NCBI RefSeq assembly: GCF_021352225.1
Contig: NZ_JAAUVI010000003.1
Span: 1 to 64,000 of the forward strand
Origin: Methylobacterium sp. C25
Lineage (GTDB): Bacteria; Pseudomonadota; Alphaproteobacteria; Rhizobiales; Beijerinckiaceae
DNA: 64,000 bases
Direction: 5' to 3'
This document shows positions 34,621 through 43,927 of the stretch, piece by piece. Positions within the stretch are counted from its first letter, which is position 1. Each line of letters starts with the position of its first letter. The notes beneath the pieces were generated by a model. That model saw only the letters and a program-made list of their open reading frames with translations. It had not been told where the DNA came from and made no database searches. Position numbers and translations under genes: made by a program.

Positions 34621-35337
34621 TCAGCCTCCTCGCGCCTGCCGCTGCACGCGCTCGGCGATCTCGCGGGCCACAGGACGGCCGCCGCGCTCTTCTCCGAGCG
34701 TATCGCGTGTATCGCTTGCCGGCAGCGCGGCGATCAGCTCGCGGACTTGCCCGTCGAGCGGCTTCTCCGCGTCGAGCACCACATGCACCGCGCCGGTGGC
34801 GACCATGTTGTCGAGGCCGGGGGCGAAGACCGGAGTCGACTTCGCCATCTCCTGCAGCTTCTCCAGGGGAAGCTTGGTGACGCGGGCGACGGATGGCAGG
34901 TCCATCACGCTGGGATTGGCTCCTGGCAACGCCGCGAGCACCCGCGTCGCGAGCGCCGTGGCGATGAACGCGCCGGCCGCCGAGTGGCCGTAGATCAGGC
35001 CGATGGTCGGGTGGCCGAGGCGGTCGGCCAGCAGCAGCGCCTTGGCGAGATGCGCGAGGCATTCGTTGAGGCCGAGGAGCTCGTCGCGCCGGCTCATGCG
35101 CTGGCTGTCGGAATCGATCGCGACGAGGATCGGCGCCCGGTCGCCGGTCCGCACGACGTCGAGCACGGCGGCCGAGAGCGCCAGCGCGCCCTCGACACCG
35201 AGCGGCGTGTCGCCGTCGACGCCGATGACGTGGAGCGGCTTGCCGTCGAGGCTACCCTGCCCCGTGACGAGACCGTCAGCGACGGTGACGGCATGGCCTC
35301 GCGGGAAGACCGACGACAGAATCTCAGCGAGCGTCAT
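34621..35337 (-). CDS. mdcE: Malonate decarboxylase gamma subunit MdcE
   Basis: A 238-residue carboxyltransferase-fold subunit (GLIYGHSAAGAFIATALATRVLAALPGA, PSVARVTKLPLEKL). With MdcD it forms the decarboxylase that acts on malonyl-S-ACP. It overlaps mdcD by 14 bases. Confidence 0.91.
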   Translation of the reverse strand: MTLAEILSSVFPRGHAVTVADGLVTGQGSLDGKPLHVIGVDGDTPLGVEGALALSAAVLDVVRTGDRAPILVAIDSDSQRMSRRDELLGLNECLAHLAKALLLADRLGHPTIGLIYGHSAAGAFIATALATRVLAALPGANPSVMDLPSVARVTKLPLEKLQEMAKSTPVFAPGLDNMVATGAVHVVLDAEKPLDGQVRELIAALPASDTRDTLGEERGGRPVAREIAERVQRQARGG

Positions 35338-36241
35338 GGGAGGCCTCCGTCACGCTGGCCACTGTCTCCGCAAAAGCGGCATCCGTCATGGCCGGCACGG
35401 CATCGGGATCGTTGACCCCGAGCCGCGCCCAGATCTCGGTGGCGTCGCGGCAATCGCCGAAGCGCTTTACGCGGGCTTCAAGCCGGGCCTGCTCGGCCTC
35501 CAGCATGGCGAGGTCGAAGGCCGGTGCGGTGCCGATCAGTCGGATTGCCGCCTCGCGAAACGCCGCGACGGTGTCGGCGCAATAGGCGTCGGCCCCACCG
35601 GTCAGGCGGCGATGCTTGCCGCCCATGGTGCGCCAGACCAGGGCGCGGTCACGGGAATCGAACTCTTCGGCGCCCTTGTTGGTCTCGATCACCTCCGGTC
35701 CGGAGACCGAGATGCGGCCCTGTTCCGAGACGGCGAGCCGCGAGCAGGTGCCCGCAATGAGCCCTCCCCCGCCGTAGCAGCCGGCCCGACCGCCGATCAG
35801 GCCGATCACCGGGATGCCGGCGGTGCGGGCATCCGCGATGGCGCGCATGGTCTCGGCGATGGCGGTTTCGCCGGCATTGGCCTCCTGGAGACGCACCCCA
35901 CCGGTATCGAACAGGATCAGCACGGCGGCCGGCTTCGCCGTGATGGCGGCGCGCAGCAGCCCGACGAGCTTGCCGCCATGGATCTCGCCGAAAGCCCCGC
36001 CCATGAAGCGGCCTTCTTGCGCGGCGACGAGCACAGGCCGCCCGTCGAGCTTCGCCCGCCCTACGACGATGCCATCATCGAAAGCGCGCGGCAGGTCGAA
36101 GAGCGGCAGGTGTGGGCTCATCGCCCGCTCGGCCGGGCCGAGGAACTCCTCGAAGCTGTCCTCATCGACGAGACCGGCGACGCGCTGGCGGGCGCTGGCC
36201 TCGTACCAGCTCTGGGAGCCGGGATCGGTCACGATTCTCAT
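35324..36241 (-). CDS. mdcD: Malonate decarboxylase beta subunit MdcD
   Basis: A 305-residue carboxyltransferase-fold subunit: FMGGAFGEIHGGKLVGLL, LFDTGGVRLQEANAGE and a Gly-rich oxyanion region GGRAGCYGGGGLIAG. It decarboxylates malonyl-S-ACP to acetyl-S-ACP together with MdcE. ATGA overlap with mdcC. Confidence 0.93.
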   Translation of the reverse strand: MRIVTDPGSQSWYEASARQRVAGLVDEDSFEEFLGPAERAMSPHLPLFDLPRAFDDGIVVGRAKLDGRPVLVAAQEGRFMGGAFGEIHGGKLVGLLRAAITAKPAAVLILFDTGGVRLQEANAGETAIAETMRAIADARTAGIPVIGLIGGRAGCYGGGGLIAGTCSRLAVSEQGRISVSGPEVIETNKGAEEFDSRDRALVWRTMGGKHRRLTGGADAYCADTVAAFREAAIRLIGTAPAFDLAMLEAEQARLEARVKRFGDCRDATEIWARLGVNDPDAVPAMTDAAFAETVASVTEASHDAR

Positions 36242-36552
36242 GCTGACGCCTCCATCAGCCGGGCGCCCTGGGCCAGGCGCAGGGAGACCGTGTCGGGGCG
36301 CGCGCCGCCATCGTTGATGCTGATGCGCAGGCCGCCGGGTTGCGCGCGGGCGACGAAGTCGGCCACCACCGCCTCCCAGACATCGCCGTAGCCGCCGATC
36401 GCCGTCTCGATCGCGATCTCGCAGGAATCGGGCGGCAGGACCCGCTCCAGCAAGACTTCGAGGTTGCCGGAGGCGACCACACCGATGATCGCCATTGGCT
36501 TGGTGCCGGCGGCCGGCTTCGTGGTGCTGTGGCGGAAGGTCAGCGATTCCAT
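36238..36552 (-). CDS. mdcC: Malonate decarboxylase acyl carrier protein MdcC
   Basis: A 104-residue acyl carrier protein. The prosthetic-group serine is expected in VVASGNLEVL (S28). It carries the 2'-(5''-phosphoribosyl)-3'-dephospho-CoA arm that shuttles acetyl and malonyl groups between MdcA and MdcDE. Confidence 0.92.
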   Translation of the reverse strand: MESLTFRHSTTKPAAGTKPMAIIGVVASGNLEVLLERVLPPDSCEIAIETAIGGYGDVWEAVVADFVARAQPGGLRISINDGGARPDTVSLRLAQGARLMEASA

Positions 36553-36562
36553 CGGCTTTGCC

Positions 36563-38209
36563 TCACCAGTTCCGGAACCGGGCCGGCGGCTCGTAGAGGC
36601 CGCCCGACCAGTGGACGAGATCCTTGATCGACTTAGCCGCGAGCAGCGAGCGGTCCGCGTCGAGCGGCTCGATGCCGAGGTCTTCCGGCCGTCTGATCAC
36701 GCCGCGCTCGCGCAAGGCTTGCACCATGGCGCGGTCGCGCCCGCGCCCAACCTCAGTGTAGCCGGCGACGCCGCGGATCGCCTGCTCACGCTCGTCGGCA
36801 TTGCGGCAGAGCAGGAGATTGGCGATGCCCTCCTCCGTAACAATGTGGGTGACGTCGTCGCCGTAAATCATCACCGGCGCGAGCTCGAGCCCGGACTTCT
36901 TGGCCAGCTCCAGCGCGTCGAGCTTCTCCACGAAGGTCGGCACGAGCTTGTCGCCAAAGGTCTCGACGAGTTGCACCACGAGCTTGCGGCCGCGCATCAG
37001 GGCCCGGTCGCCGACGATTTCGGCTTCGTGGCCGGCCTTCATCCAGGCTGCGGACGGGTGGCGGCGGCCATGCGGGTCGGAGCCCATGTTCGGCGCGCCG
37101 CCGAAGCCCGCCACGCGGTTCTGCGTCACCGTCGAGGAATGGCCGGCGAGGTCGATCTGCAGGGTCGCGCCGATGAACATGTCGCAGGCATAGAGACCGG
37201 CCGTCTGGCAGAAGGCGCGGTTGGAGCGCAGCGAGCCATCGGCGCCCGTGAAGAACACGTCCGAGCGTTCCCGGATGTAGCGGTCCATGCCGACCTCAGA
37301 GCCAAAGCAGTGGACCTGCTTCACCCAGCCCGACTCGATGGCCGGGATCAGGGTCGGGTGCGGGTTCAGCGCCCAATGCGTCGCGATCTGACCTTTGAGC
37401 CCGAGCTTTTCCGCGTAGGTCGGCAGCAGCAGCTCGATCGCCGCTGTGCCGAAGCCGATGCCGTGGTTGAGCCGGCGCACGCCGTACTCGGCATAGATCC
37501 CCTTGATCGCCATCATCGCGATCAGGATCTGCGTCTCGGTCATCGCCGCCGGGTCGCGGGTGAAGAGCGGCTCGACGTAGAACGGCTTGTCGGCCTCGAT
37601 GACGAAGTCGATCCGGTCGCCGGGAATGTCGACGCGCGGCACCTTCTCGACGATCTCGTTGACCTGCGCGATCACCACTCCGTTCTTGAAGGCGGTCGCC
37701 TCGACCACCGTCGGCGTGTCCTCGGTATTCGGCCCCGTATAGAGATTGCCGTCGCGGTCGGCCGAGACGCCGGCGATCAGCGCGACGTTTGGTGTGAGGT
37801 CGACGAAGTAGCGCGCGAAAAGCTCGAGATAGGTGTGAACCGCCCCGAGCTCGATCTGCCCGCCATAGAGCATCTTTGCGATGCGGCCGCCCTGCGGGCC
37901 GGAATAGGAATAGTCGAGGCGCTTGGCGACGCCGGTCTCGAACACGTCGAGATGCTCCGGCAACACGATGCCCGACTGAACCATGTGCAGGTCGTGGATT
38001 TTCGAAGGGTCGCAGGCGGCGAGGCCGCGAGCGAGGCAATCGGCCTGCTTCTGGTTGTCGCCTTCGAGGCAGACCCGGTCGCCGGGCTTCAGGACTGCTT
38101 CGAGCAAATCGACGACCGAGGTCGCCTGCACCACCTTGCCCTGCGCGTGGGCGCGGCCGGCCGCGATGCGCGCGTCGCGGGCCGTCTTCTCGCTGCGCCA
38201 GTCCGTCAT
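36563..38209 (-). CDS. mdcA: Malonate decarboxylase alpha subunit MdcA (acetyl-S-ACP:malonate transferase)
   Basis: A 548-residue CoA-transferase-like subunit that exchanges acetyl for malonyl on MdcC. The start at 38209 (MTDWRSEKTARDARIAAG) follows TGGAGGC; an in-frame ATG 19 codons upstream adds an Arg-rich leader with no ribosome site. Stretches such as GDRVCLEGDNQKQAD, RLNHGIGFGTAAIELLLPTYAEKLG and GHSSTVTQNRVAGFGGAPNMGSDPHGRRHP are typical. It is the first gene of mdcA-C-D-E-G-B-H and is divergent from madLM. Confidence 0.94.
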   Translation of the reverse strand: MTDWRSEKTARDARIAAGRAHAQGKVVQATSVVDLLEAVLKPGDRVCLEGDNQKQADCLARGLAACDPSKIHDLHMVQSGIVLPEHLDVFETGVAKRLDYSYSGPQGGRIAKMLYGGQIELGAVHTYLELFARYFVDLTPNVALIAGVSADRDGNLYTGPNTEDTPTVVEATAFKNGVVIAQVNEIVEKVPRVDIPGDRIDFVIEADKPFYVEPLFTRDPAAMTETQILIAMMAIKGIYAEYGVRRLNHGIGFGTAAIELLLPTYAEKLGLKGQIATHWALNPHPTLIPAIESGWVKQVHCFGSEVGMDRYIRERSDVFFTGADGSLRSNRAFCQTAGLYACDMFIGATLQIDLAGHSSTVTQNRVAGFGGAPNMGSDPHGRRHPSAAWMKAGHEAEIVGDRALMRGRKLVVQLVETFGDKLVPTFVEKLDALELAKKSGLELAPVMIYGDDVTHIVTEEGIANLLLCRNADEREQAIRGVAGYTEVGRGRDRAMVQALRERGVIRRPEDLGIEPLDADRSLLAAKSIKDLVHWSGGLYEPPARFRNW

Positions 38210-38439
38210 GCGCTGCCTCCAGGGCTTCCGCGTACACCGAGCGGGTCGATTCGCACCGTCCGGCATTCAGGTGCCGGCTTCGATGCCCATTAGGTATCCG
38301 CTATTGCGAAACTGTCAATATCTTGCATACTGAAACGACTCAAAAATAGAAATACAAATACAGGACGGAGACATGCCATGGCCTGCGCATACACACGGCC
38401 GAGCTTCCCCAGTCGTCACGGGCAGGAGGCCTGCCGGTC
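38210..38439. promoter_or_regulatory. Divergent mdcA / madL control region
   Basis: 230 bases with an AT-rich core around 38300-38365 (ATTGCGAAACTGTCAATA, TTGCATACTGA). It should contain both promoters. No LysR-type mdcR gene is adjacent, so the regulator of this locus is encoded elsewhere. A short ATG-started ORF at 38372 reads out of frame into madL and is not convincing. Confidence 0.45.
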
Positions 38440-38916
38440 ATGATCATCCTCGGTGTCGCACTGCTGGCCGTCTGCACGCTGATCGGCGTGTTCCTCGGCG
38501 ATCTCCTCGGCGTCGCGCTCGGCGTGAAGGCTAATGTCGGCGGTGTCGGCATCGCCATGATTCTGCTGATCGCGGCGCGCGTCTGGCTCAAGAATCACGG
38601 CCGGCTCGGCAAGGGCGTGATCTTCGGCGTCGAGTTCTGGGCGGGGATGTACATCCCGATCGTCGTCGCCATGGCCGCGCAGCAGAACGTCGTCGCCGCG
38701 GCGAGCGGCGGCCCCATCGTGATTATCGCCGCGGTCGGATCGCTGGTTCTGTGCTTCGGCGCCGTCGCGTTGCTCAGCCGGCTGAGCCCCGGCGACGCAA
38801 CGAGCGAGGCCTTCGCGCATGGCGGCTCCATCGTCGGCGGCGCTGCGAGCGACGAACCCGAGGCGCATCCGGCGCCCTCCCCTTCGGCCAAAACCGTCCC
38901 CGCCGCGAAGGAGTGA
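38440..38916 (+). CDS. madL: Malonate transporter subunit MadL
   Basis: A 158-residue membrane protein with four helices (MIILGVALLAVCTLIGVFLGDLLGVALGVKANVGGVGIAMILL, AGMYIPIVVAMAAQQNVVAAASGGP). MadL and MadM together form the sodium- or proton-coupled malonate importer. The C-terminal 35 residues are hydrophilic. Confidence 0.93.
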   Translation: MIILGVALLAVCTLIGVFLGDLLGVALGVKANVGGVGIAMILLIAARVWLKNHGRLGKGVIFGVEFWAGMYIPIVVAMAAQQNVVAAASGGPIVIIAAVGSLVLCFGAVALLSRLSPGDATSEAFAHGGSIVGGAASDEPEAHPAPSPSAKTVPAAKE

Positions 38917-38921
38917 GCGCC

Positions 38922-39689
38922 ATGCTGCATATGATCGAGCACGTCTTCCTCGAGCAGAGCCTGGTCGCCGCCTTCGCGGTGGTCGGCGGCCTGATACTGT
39001 TCTCGAACTTCGTCGCGAAGCATCTCACCGCGGGCCGGGTCCACGGCTCGGCCATCGCCATCGTGCTCGGACTGGTACTCGCCTACTTTGCGGGGCTCTA
39101 CACGGGCGGCAAGAAGGGTGTCGCCGACATCCCGGCGCTTGCCGGGATCGGCCTGATGGGCGGAGCGATGCTGCGCGACTTCGCCATCGTCGCCACGGCC
39201 TTCGAGGTCGATGTGGTCGAGGCACGCCGCGCCGGCCTGCTCGGCGTGATCGCGCTGGCGCTCGGCACCATCCTGCCCTTCATCGTCGGCACGCTGACCG
39301 CAGTAGCCTTCGGCTATCACGATGCCGTCTCGATCACGACGATCGGAGCCGGCGCCATCACCTACATCGTCGGCCCGGTGACGGGCGCGGCCATCGGCGC
39401 GGATTCGACGGTGATGGCCCTCTCCATCGCCACCGGCGTCACCAAGGCGGTGATGGTGATGGTGGGCACGCCGCTAGTCGCCCGCCTGATCGGCCTCAAC
39501 AATCCGCGCTCAGCGATGGCGTATGGCGGGCTGATGGGCACCGTGAGCGGCGTCGCCGGTGGACTGGCCGCCACCGATCCGCGGCTCGTCCCCTACGGAG
39601 CGCTCACGGCGACCTTCCATACCGGCATCGGCTGCCTCGTCGGGCCGTCGATCCTGTTCCTGGCGGTGCGGGCGATCGTTGGCGGCTGA
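38922..39689 (+). CDS. madM: Malonate transporter subunit MadM
   Basis: A 255-residue membrane protein starting MLHMIEHVFLEQSL five bases after madL. Conserved stretches FSNFVAKHLTAGRVHGSAIAI, IPALAGIGLMGGAMLRDFAIVATAFE and PVTGAAIGADSTVMALSIATG match MadM. It works with MadL to import malonate for the mdc decarboxylase. Confidence 0.93.
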   Translation: MLHMIEHVFLEQSLVAAFAVVGGLILFSNFVAKHLTAGRVHGSAIAIVLGLVLAYFAGLYTGGKKGVADIPALAGIGLMGGAMLRDFAIVATAFEVDVVEARRAGLLGVIALALGTILPFIVGTLTAVAFGYHDAVSITTIGAGAITYIVGPVTGAAIGADSTVMALSIATGVTKAVMVMVGTPLVARLIGLNNPRSAMAYGGLMGTVSGVAGGLAATDPRLVPYGALTATFHTGIGCLVGPSILFLAVRAIVGG

Positions 39690-39756
39690 GCCACAAGCGC
39701 GCCGAAGCGGATGCCGGATCGATGGGCTTCTCTCGCCGTAACGAATGGTCGGCTCG

Positions 39757-40722
39757 TTATGCCGACCAGCCGTAGTCGCTCGCGTGGCTCACATTGCGGT
39801 GGAAGGCGAGCCGGCGATCGTATTCCAGGGGATCCTTCGGCTGCACGAGCGCGCCGGGCGGCACATTCAGCCAATCGACGAGCCGCGTGAGCATGAAGCG
39901 CATCGCCGCGCCGCGCGCCAGGATCGGCAGCGCCTCGACCTCGCGCGCCTCGAGGGGACGGCGCTCCTGGTATCCGGCGATCATCGCGGCGCCCATGTCG
40001 CGGTCGTAGCGGCCATCCGCCTCGAAGCACCAGGCGTTCAGGCAGATGGCGAGGTCATAGGCGAGCGCATCGGTGCAGGCGAAGTAGAAGTCGATGATCC
40101 CCGACAGTTCATCTCCAATGAAGAACACGTTGTCGGTGAAGAGGTCGGCGTGGATCACGCCCGAGGGCAGACCGTGCGGCCAGGACGCTTCCAGCAGTGC
40201 CAGGTCCGCCAGAGTGCGCGCGCGGAGCCCAGCGGCGACGGTGTCGGCCTGCTCGCTGGCCTGCTCGAAGAGAGGTCGCCATGCAGCGACGGACAGGTTG
40301 TTTGCGCGGGTCATCCCAAAGTCGCGGCCGGCATGGTGCAGGCCTGCGAGCGCCCGGCCGAGTTCGCGGCAATGGTCGGCCGTCGGACGCTTGACGGAGA
40401 CGCCGTCGAGGAAGCTGATGATCGCGGCCGGACGGCCACAGAGCGCGCCAAGTGCCGTGTCGCGACGGTTCTTCACCGGCTGCGGGCAGGACAGTCCTGC
40501 GCGGAAGAGGTGCCCCATCAGGTTGAGGAAGAAAGGTAGGTCCTCCTCGTTCACCCGCTTCTCGTAGAGCGTGAGGATATAGGAGCCGGCCGTGGTGTGC
40601 AGGAAGAAGTTCGAGTTCTCGACGCCCTCGGCGATGCCCTTGTAGGACAGGAGCGAACCGAGATCGTACTCGGCGAGGAAAGCGGTCAGCGCCGCGTCGG
40701 AAACCTCGGTATAGACGGCCAA
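39757..40722 (-). CDS. thrB: Homoserine kinase ThrB (APH fold)
   Basis: A 321-residue homoserine kinase of the aminoglycoside-phosphotransferase-fold type used by alphaproteobacteria; it phosphorylates homoserine for threonine synthesis. Landmarks are LLSYKGIAEGVENSNFFL, HADLFTDNVFF (catalytic Asp) and GIIDFYFACTD. The start I choose is TTG at 40722 (LAVYTEVSDAAL) after GAGGGG, because orthologues begin with MAVYT. The 37 further residues that would be gained upstream run through a transcription terminator. It is downstream of ispH, as in many Rhizobiales. It ends convergently with madM. Confidence 0.9.
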   Translation of the reverse strand: MAVYTEVSDAALTAFLAEYDLGSLLSYKGIAEGVENSNFFLHTTAGSYILTLYEKRVNEEDLPFFLNLMGHLFRAGLSCPQPVKNRRDTALGALCGRPAAIISFLDGVSVKRPTADHCRELGRALAGLHHAGRDFGMTRANNLSVAAWRPLFEQASEQADTVAAGLRARTLADLALLEASWPHGLPSGVIHADLFTDNVFFIGDELSGIIDFYFACTDALAYDLAICLNAWCFEADGRYDRDMGAAMIAGYQERRPLEAREVEALPILARGAAMRFMLTRLVDWLNVPPGALVQPKDPLEYDRRLAFHRNVSHASDYGWSA

Positions 40723-40757
40723 GGCGGATCGCCCCTCGCTGCTCAACCCAAAACAAA

Positions 40758-40777
40758 GGGCGCCGAGTCCGGCGCCC
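40758..40777 (-). terminator. Terminator after ispH
   Basis: Stem GGGCGCCG with loop AGTC and CGGCGCCC, followed on the minus strand by TTTGTTTTGGG. It separates ispH from thrB and argues against a thrB start further upstream. Confidence 0.7.
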
Positions 40778-40804
40778 CTGTCGTTACGGCATCTCTGCCG
40801 GAGA

Positions 40805-41827
40805 CTACTCGGCAGCCTCGCTGCGCAGCTCACGCGGCAGCGGGAAGGACATGTCCTCGATGGTCACCGAGACCTGGTCGACGCTGACGTCGTAGCGCGC
40901 AGCGAAGGCGTCGATGATTTCCTCGACCAGCACCTCCGGTGCCGAGGCGCCGGCGGTCAGGCCGAGGCGACGGATGTTGCCGAAGGCCTCCCAGTCGATC
41001 TCCTCAGCGCGGAGCACGAGACGCGTGATCGGGCAACCGGCCCGCTCAGCAACTTCGCGCAGACGCTGCGAATTCGAGGAGTTGGAGGAGCCCACCACGA
41101 TCAGAGCGTCGACCTGCGGAGCAACCTCCTTAACCGCCTCCTGGCGGTTGGTGGTGGCATAGCAGATGTCGTCCTTGTGCGGCCCGGTGATCATCGGGAA
41201 CTTGGTCTTGAGCGCCGCGACGATGTGCTTGGTGTCGTCGACCGACAGCGTCGTCTGGGTGACCCAGGCGAGGTTGCCCGGATCGGCCACCTCGAGCGCC
41301 TCGATCTGCTCGAGATCCTCCACCAGCGTGATCGAGCCCTTGGGCAGCTGGCCCATGGTGCCGACCACTTCCGGATGGCCCGAATGGCCGACCAGGAGCA
41401 CGTGGCGGCCGCGCTTGTGATGGATCTCGGCCTCGCGGTGCACCTTGGTCACCAGCGGGCAGGTCGCGTCGATCGTGGTCAGGCCGCGGCTGACGGCGTT
41501 GGCCGGCACGGTCTTGGCCACGCCATGCGCGGAGAACACCACCGGGGCGCCCTCGTCGGGCACCTCGTCGAGCTCGCGCACGAACACGGCGCCCTTCCGC
41601 TTCAGCGTCTCGACCACGTACTTGTTGTGGACGATCTCGTGGCGGACATAGACCGGAGGTCCGTAGATCGCGAGCGCACGCTCGACCACGTCGATCGCGC
41701 GCACCACGCCGGCACAGAAGCCGCGTGGCGCGCAAAGCAGGATCTCCAGCGGCGGCTTCTCGCCGGTGATGGCGGGCTGCGGAACCCGATCGGGGTCCGC
41801 GGTCAGGTTGATGGTATCGGCGCTCAT
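40805..41827 (-). CDS. ispH: 4-Hydroxy-3-methylbut-2-enyl diphosphate reductase IspH (LytB)
   Basis: A 340-residue Fe-S enzyme of the non-mevalonate isoprenoid pathway; it makes IPP and DMAPP. The three cluster cysteines appear in RGFCAGV (C38), DATCPLVTK and DDICYATTN. Substrate-binding motifs [19 protein letters not shown] and [11 protein letters not shown] are intact. I use the ATG at 41827; an in-frame ATG 13 codons upstream has no support. The gene is followed by a terminator and thrB. Confidence 0.95.
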   Translation of the reverse strand: MSADTINLTADPDRVPQPAITGEKPPLEILLCAPRGFCAGVVRAIDVVERALAIYGPPVYVRHEIVHNKYVVETLKRKGAVFVRELDEVPDEGAPVVFSAHGVAKTVPANAVSRGLTTIDATCPLVTKVHREAEIHHKRGRHVLLVGHSGHPEVVGTMGQLPKGSITLVEDLEQIEALEVADPGNLAWVTQTTLSVDDTKHIVAALKTKFPMITGPHKDDICYATTNRQEAVKEVAPQVDALIVVGSSNSSNSQRLREVAERAGCPITRLVLRAEEIDWEAFGNIRRLGLTAGASAPEVLVEEIIDAFAARYDVSVDQVSVTIEDMSFPLPRELRSEAAE

Positions 41828-42034
41828 GATCCCGAGGATGTGGAGAGGCGGGTAGTGTGCTGTCAACCGGCAGAGCGGCTGAACTCCGAATTAGCACAAG
41901 CTTCCTACCACAATCATTGGCTAGCGTGACCCCCGCGTGACGAACGGCACGGCGCGGCCCTCGCATGCCGCCCGGCGGCGAGCTAAGGGAGCAACATCCC
42001 GCCCTTCGTGGCACGTCACAGTTCCGGGAGCCCC

Positions 42035-43927
42035 ATGGCGAGCGCCACGACGCACGCGAGCTTCCTGCCGCCTGTCCTGACCTTCCTGTCGGCCGCCGTG
42101 GTCGGCGTGCCGATCTTCCGGCTGCTCGGGCAGAGCGCCGTGCTCGGCTATCTCGTGGCCGGCGTCGCGATTGGGCCGTTCGGGCTGTCGCTGATCGCCG
42201 AGCCCGAGACGGCGACGAGCGTGGCCGAGATCGGCGTGGTGCTGCTGCTCTTCATCGTCGGGCTGGAGCTCGAACTCTCGCGCCTCGTCTCGATGCGGCG
42301 CGACATCTTCGGCCTGGGCGCCGCACAGCTCGCCCTCTGCTCGCTGGTGCTGGCCGGAGCGGGATTCGTTTTCGGGCTTTCGCTCGCCGCGGCGGCCGTG
42401 ATCGGCATCGCGTTGGCCCTCTCGGCCACCGCCGTGGCGCTTCAGCTGTTGGAGGAGCGGGGCGACCTCGGCACAGCCTATGGCAGCCGTTCCTTCGCGG
42501 TGCTGCTCTTTCAGGACATCTCGGTCGTCGCCATCCTGGCCGTGCTACCGCTGCTCGCCTCGGCGGGTGGAACGCCCGAGGGCGGCTGGATCGAGGGGGC
42601 CTTGCGCTCCACGGCCGTCGCGGGCCTCGGCATCGTCGTGGTGGTCCTAGTTGGGCGTTACGGCCTGAATCCGTTCTTCCGCCTGCTCGCCGCGGCCGGC
42701 GGCCGCGAGGTGATGACTGCGGCGGCACTTCTTGTCGTGCTCGGCACGGCAATGCTGATGGAAAAGGTCGGCCTGTCCATGGCGATGGGTGCCTTCCTCG
42801 CCGGTGTCATGCTGGCCGAATCGAATTTCCGCCACCAGCTCGAAGCCGATATAGAGCCGTTCCGCGGCATGCTGCTCGGCTTGTTTTTCATGAGCGTCGG
42901 CATGTCCATCGACGGCGGCCTGCTAAAGGCGCATTGGCCCGAGCTGGTCGGTGCGACGGCGGCAGCGATTCTTATCAAGGTCGCGCTCGTGGCCGGCCTG
43001 TTCCGGCTGTTCGGCTCATCCTGGCTCGACGCCGTACGCGGCGGAGCCGTCCTGGCGCCGGCGGGCGAATTTGCCTTCGTAATCCTGCCGGCGGCAGGCG
43101 AGTTGCACCTGCTCGACACCTCCGCGACGCGCTTCTCGGTGGCACTGGCGGCGCTGACGATGATCGTCGGCCCGCTCGCGGCGAAGGGTCTCGACACTTT
43201 GCTTGCGCGGCGGCCCGAGACGGTGGCTGCCCCTGCTGACGCCATCGAGCCTACTGAGGCACGTGTCCTGGTCATCGGCTTCGGACGGTTCGGGCATCTG
43301 CTGACGCAGGTTCTGCTGGCGGAAGGCATCAGCGTCACCGTCATCGACAAGGACGTCGAGCAGATCCGTAACGCTGCCCGCTTCGGCTTCCGGGTCTATT
43401 ACGGCGACGGGACGCGGCTCGATGTCTTGCGCGCCGCCGGCATCGGTCGGGCTGAACTGGTTTGCATCTGCATCGACGACGCGGCTGCCTCTCTCAAGAT
43501 CGTCGACATCGTGCACGAGGAATTCTCGAACGTACGGACGTATCTGAGGGCCTACGACCGCAATCATGCCATCGAACTGATGAACCGCGACGTGGACTAC
43601 CAGATCCGCGAGACCCTCGAATCCGCCTTGCGGTTCGGCCGGGCCGCCCTGGAAGGCCTCGGTCTCTCGGAAGAGGCAGCGGCCGCGCGGGTCGAAGATG
43701 TCCGCAAGCGCGACATCGCCCGCCTCGTTCTCCAGCAAGCCGGGGCACTCCCTGAGGGAGGCGGTTGGATGCGCGGCCCTGCGCCAGAGCTGCGGCCCGA
43801 ACCGCTGACCGAGCCCCAGCGGCCCTCCCGCGCGCTAAGCGCCGAGACACGCGGCCTCATCGAGTCGGAGCGCCGCGAAGCGGCGATGCGCGAATTGGAG
43901 CCGGAAGACGCGGCAACCGATGGATAG
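42035..43927 (+). CDS. Kef-type monovalent cation:proton antiporter
   Basis: A 630-residue CPA2 transporter: about 12 helices (residues 8-390; LALSATAVALQLLEERGDLGTAYG with the QD ion site in LFQDISVVAIL) followed by a TrkA-N NAD-binding domain (RVLVIGFGRFGHLLTQVLLAEG near residues 405-435). KefB/KefC proteins export potassium when glutathione adducts form. The C-terminal 60 residues are Pro/Glu-rich. The start follows GGGAGCC. The stop overlaps the MATE start by eight bases. No KefF/KefG-like accessory gene is adjacent. Confidence 0.9.
   Translation: MASATTHASFLPPVLTFLSAAVVGVPIFRLLGQSAVLGYLVAGVAIGPFGLSLIAEPETATSVAEIGVVLLLFIVGLELELSRLVSMRRDIFGLGAAQLALCSLVLAGAGFVFGLSLAAAAVIGIALALSATAVALQLLEERGDLGTAYGSRSFAVLLFQDISVVAILAVLPLLASAGGTPEGGWIEGALRSTAVAGLGIVVVVLVGRYGLNPFFRLLAAAGGREVMTAAALLVVLGTAMLMEKVGLSMAMGAFLAGVMLAESNFRHQLEADIEPFRGMLLGLFFMSVGMSIDGGLLKAHWPELVGATAAAILIKVALVAGLFRLFGSSWLDAVRGGAVLAPAGEFAFVILPAAGELHLLDTSATRFSVALAALTMIVGPLAAKGLDTLLARRPETVAAPADAIEPTEARVLVIGFGRFGHLLTQVLLAEGISVTVIDKDVEQIRNAARFGFRVYYGDGTRLDVLRAAGIGRAELVCICIDDAAASLKIVDIVHEEFSNVRTYLRAYDRNHAIELMNRDVDYQIRETLESALRFGRAALEGLGLSEEAAAARVEDVRKRDIARLVLQQAGALPEGGGWMRGPAPELRPEPLTEPQRPSRALSAETRGLIESERREAAMRELEPEDAATDG

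Noticed and set aside
36464..38293. Long plus-strand ORF of about 609 codons opposite mdcA
   Set aside because: Antisense to the mdcA coding sequence; composition follows the third codon positions of the real gene and no family signature is present.
40723..40833. N-terminal extension of homoserine kinase
   Set aside because: The upstream codons pass through the ispH terminator hairpin, and orthologues start at the MAVYT-equivalent position.
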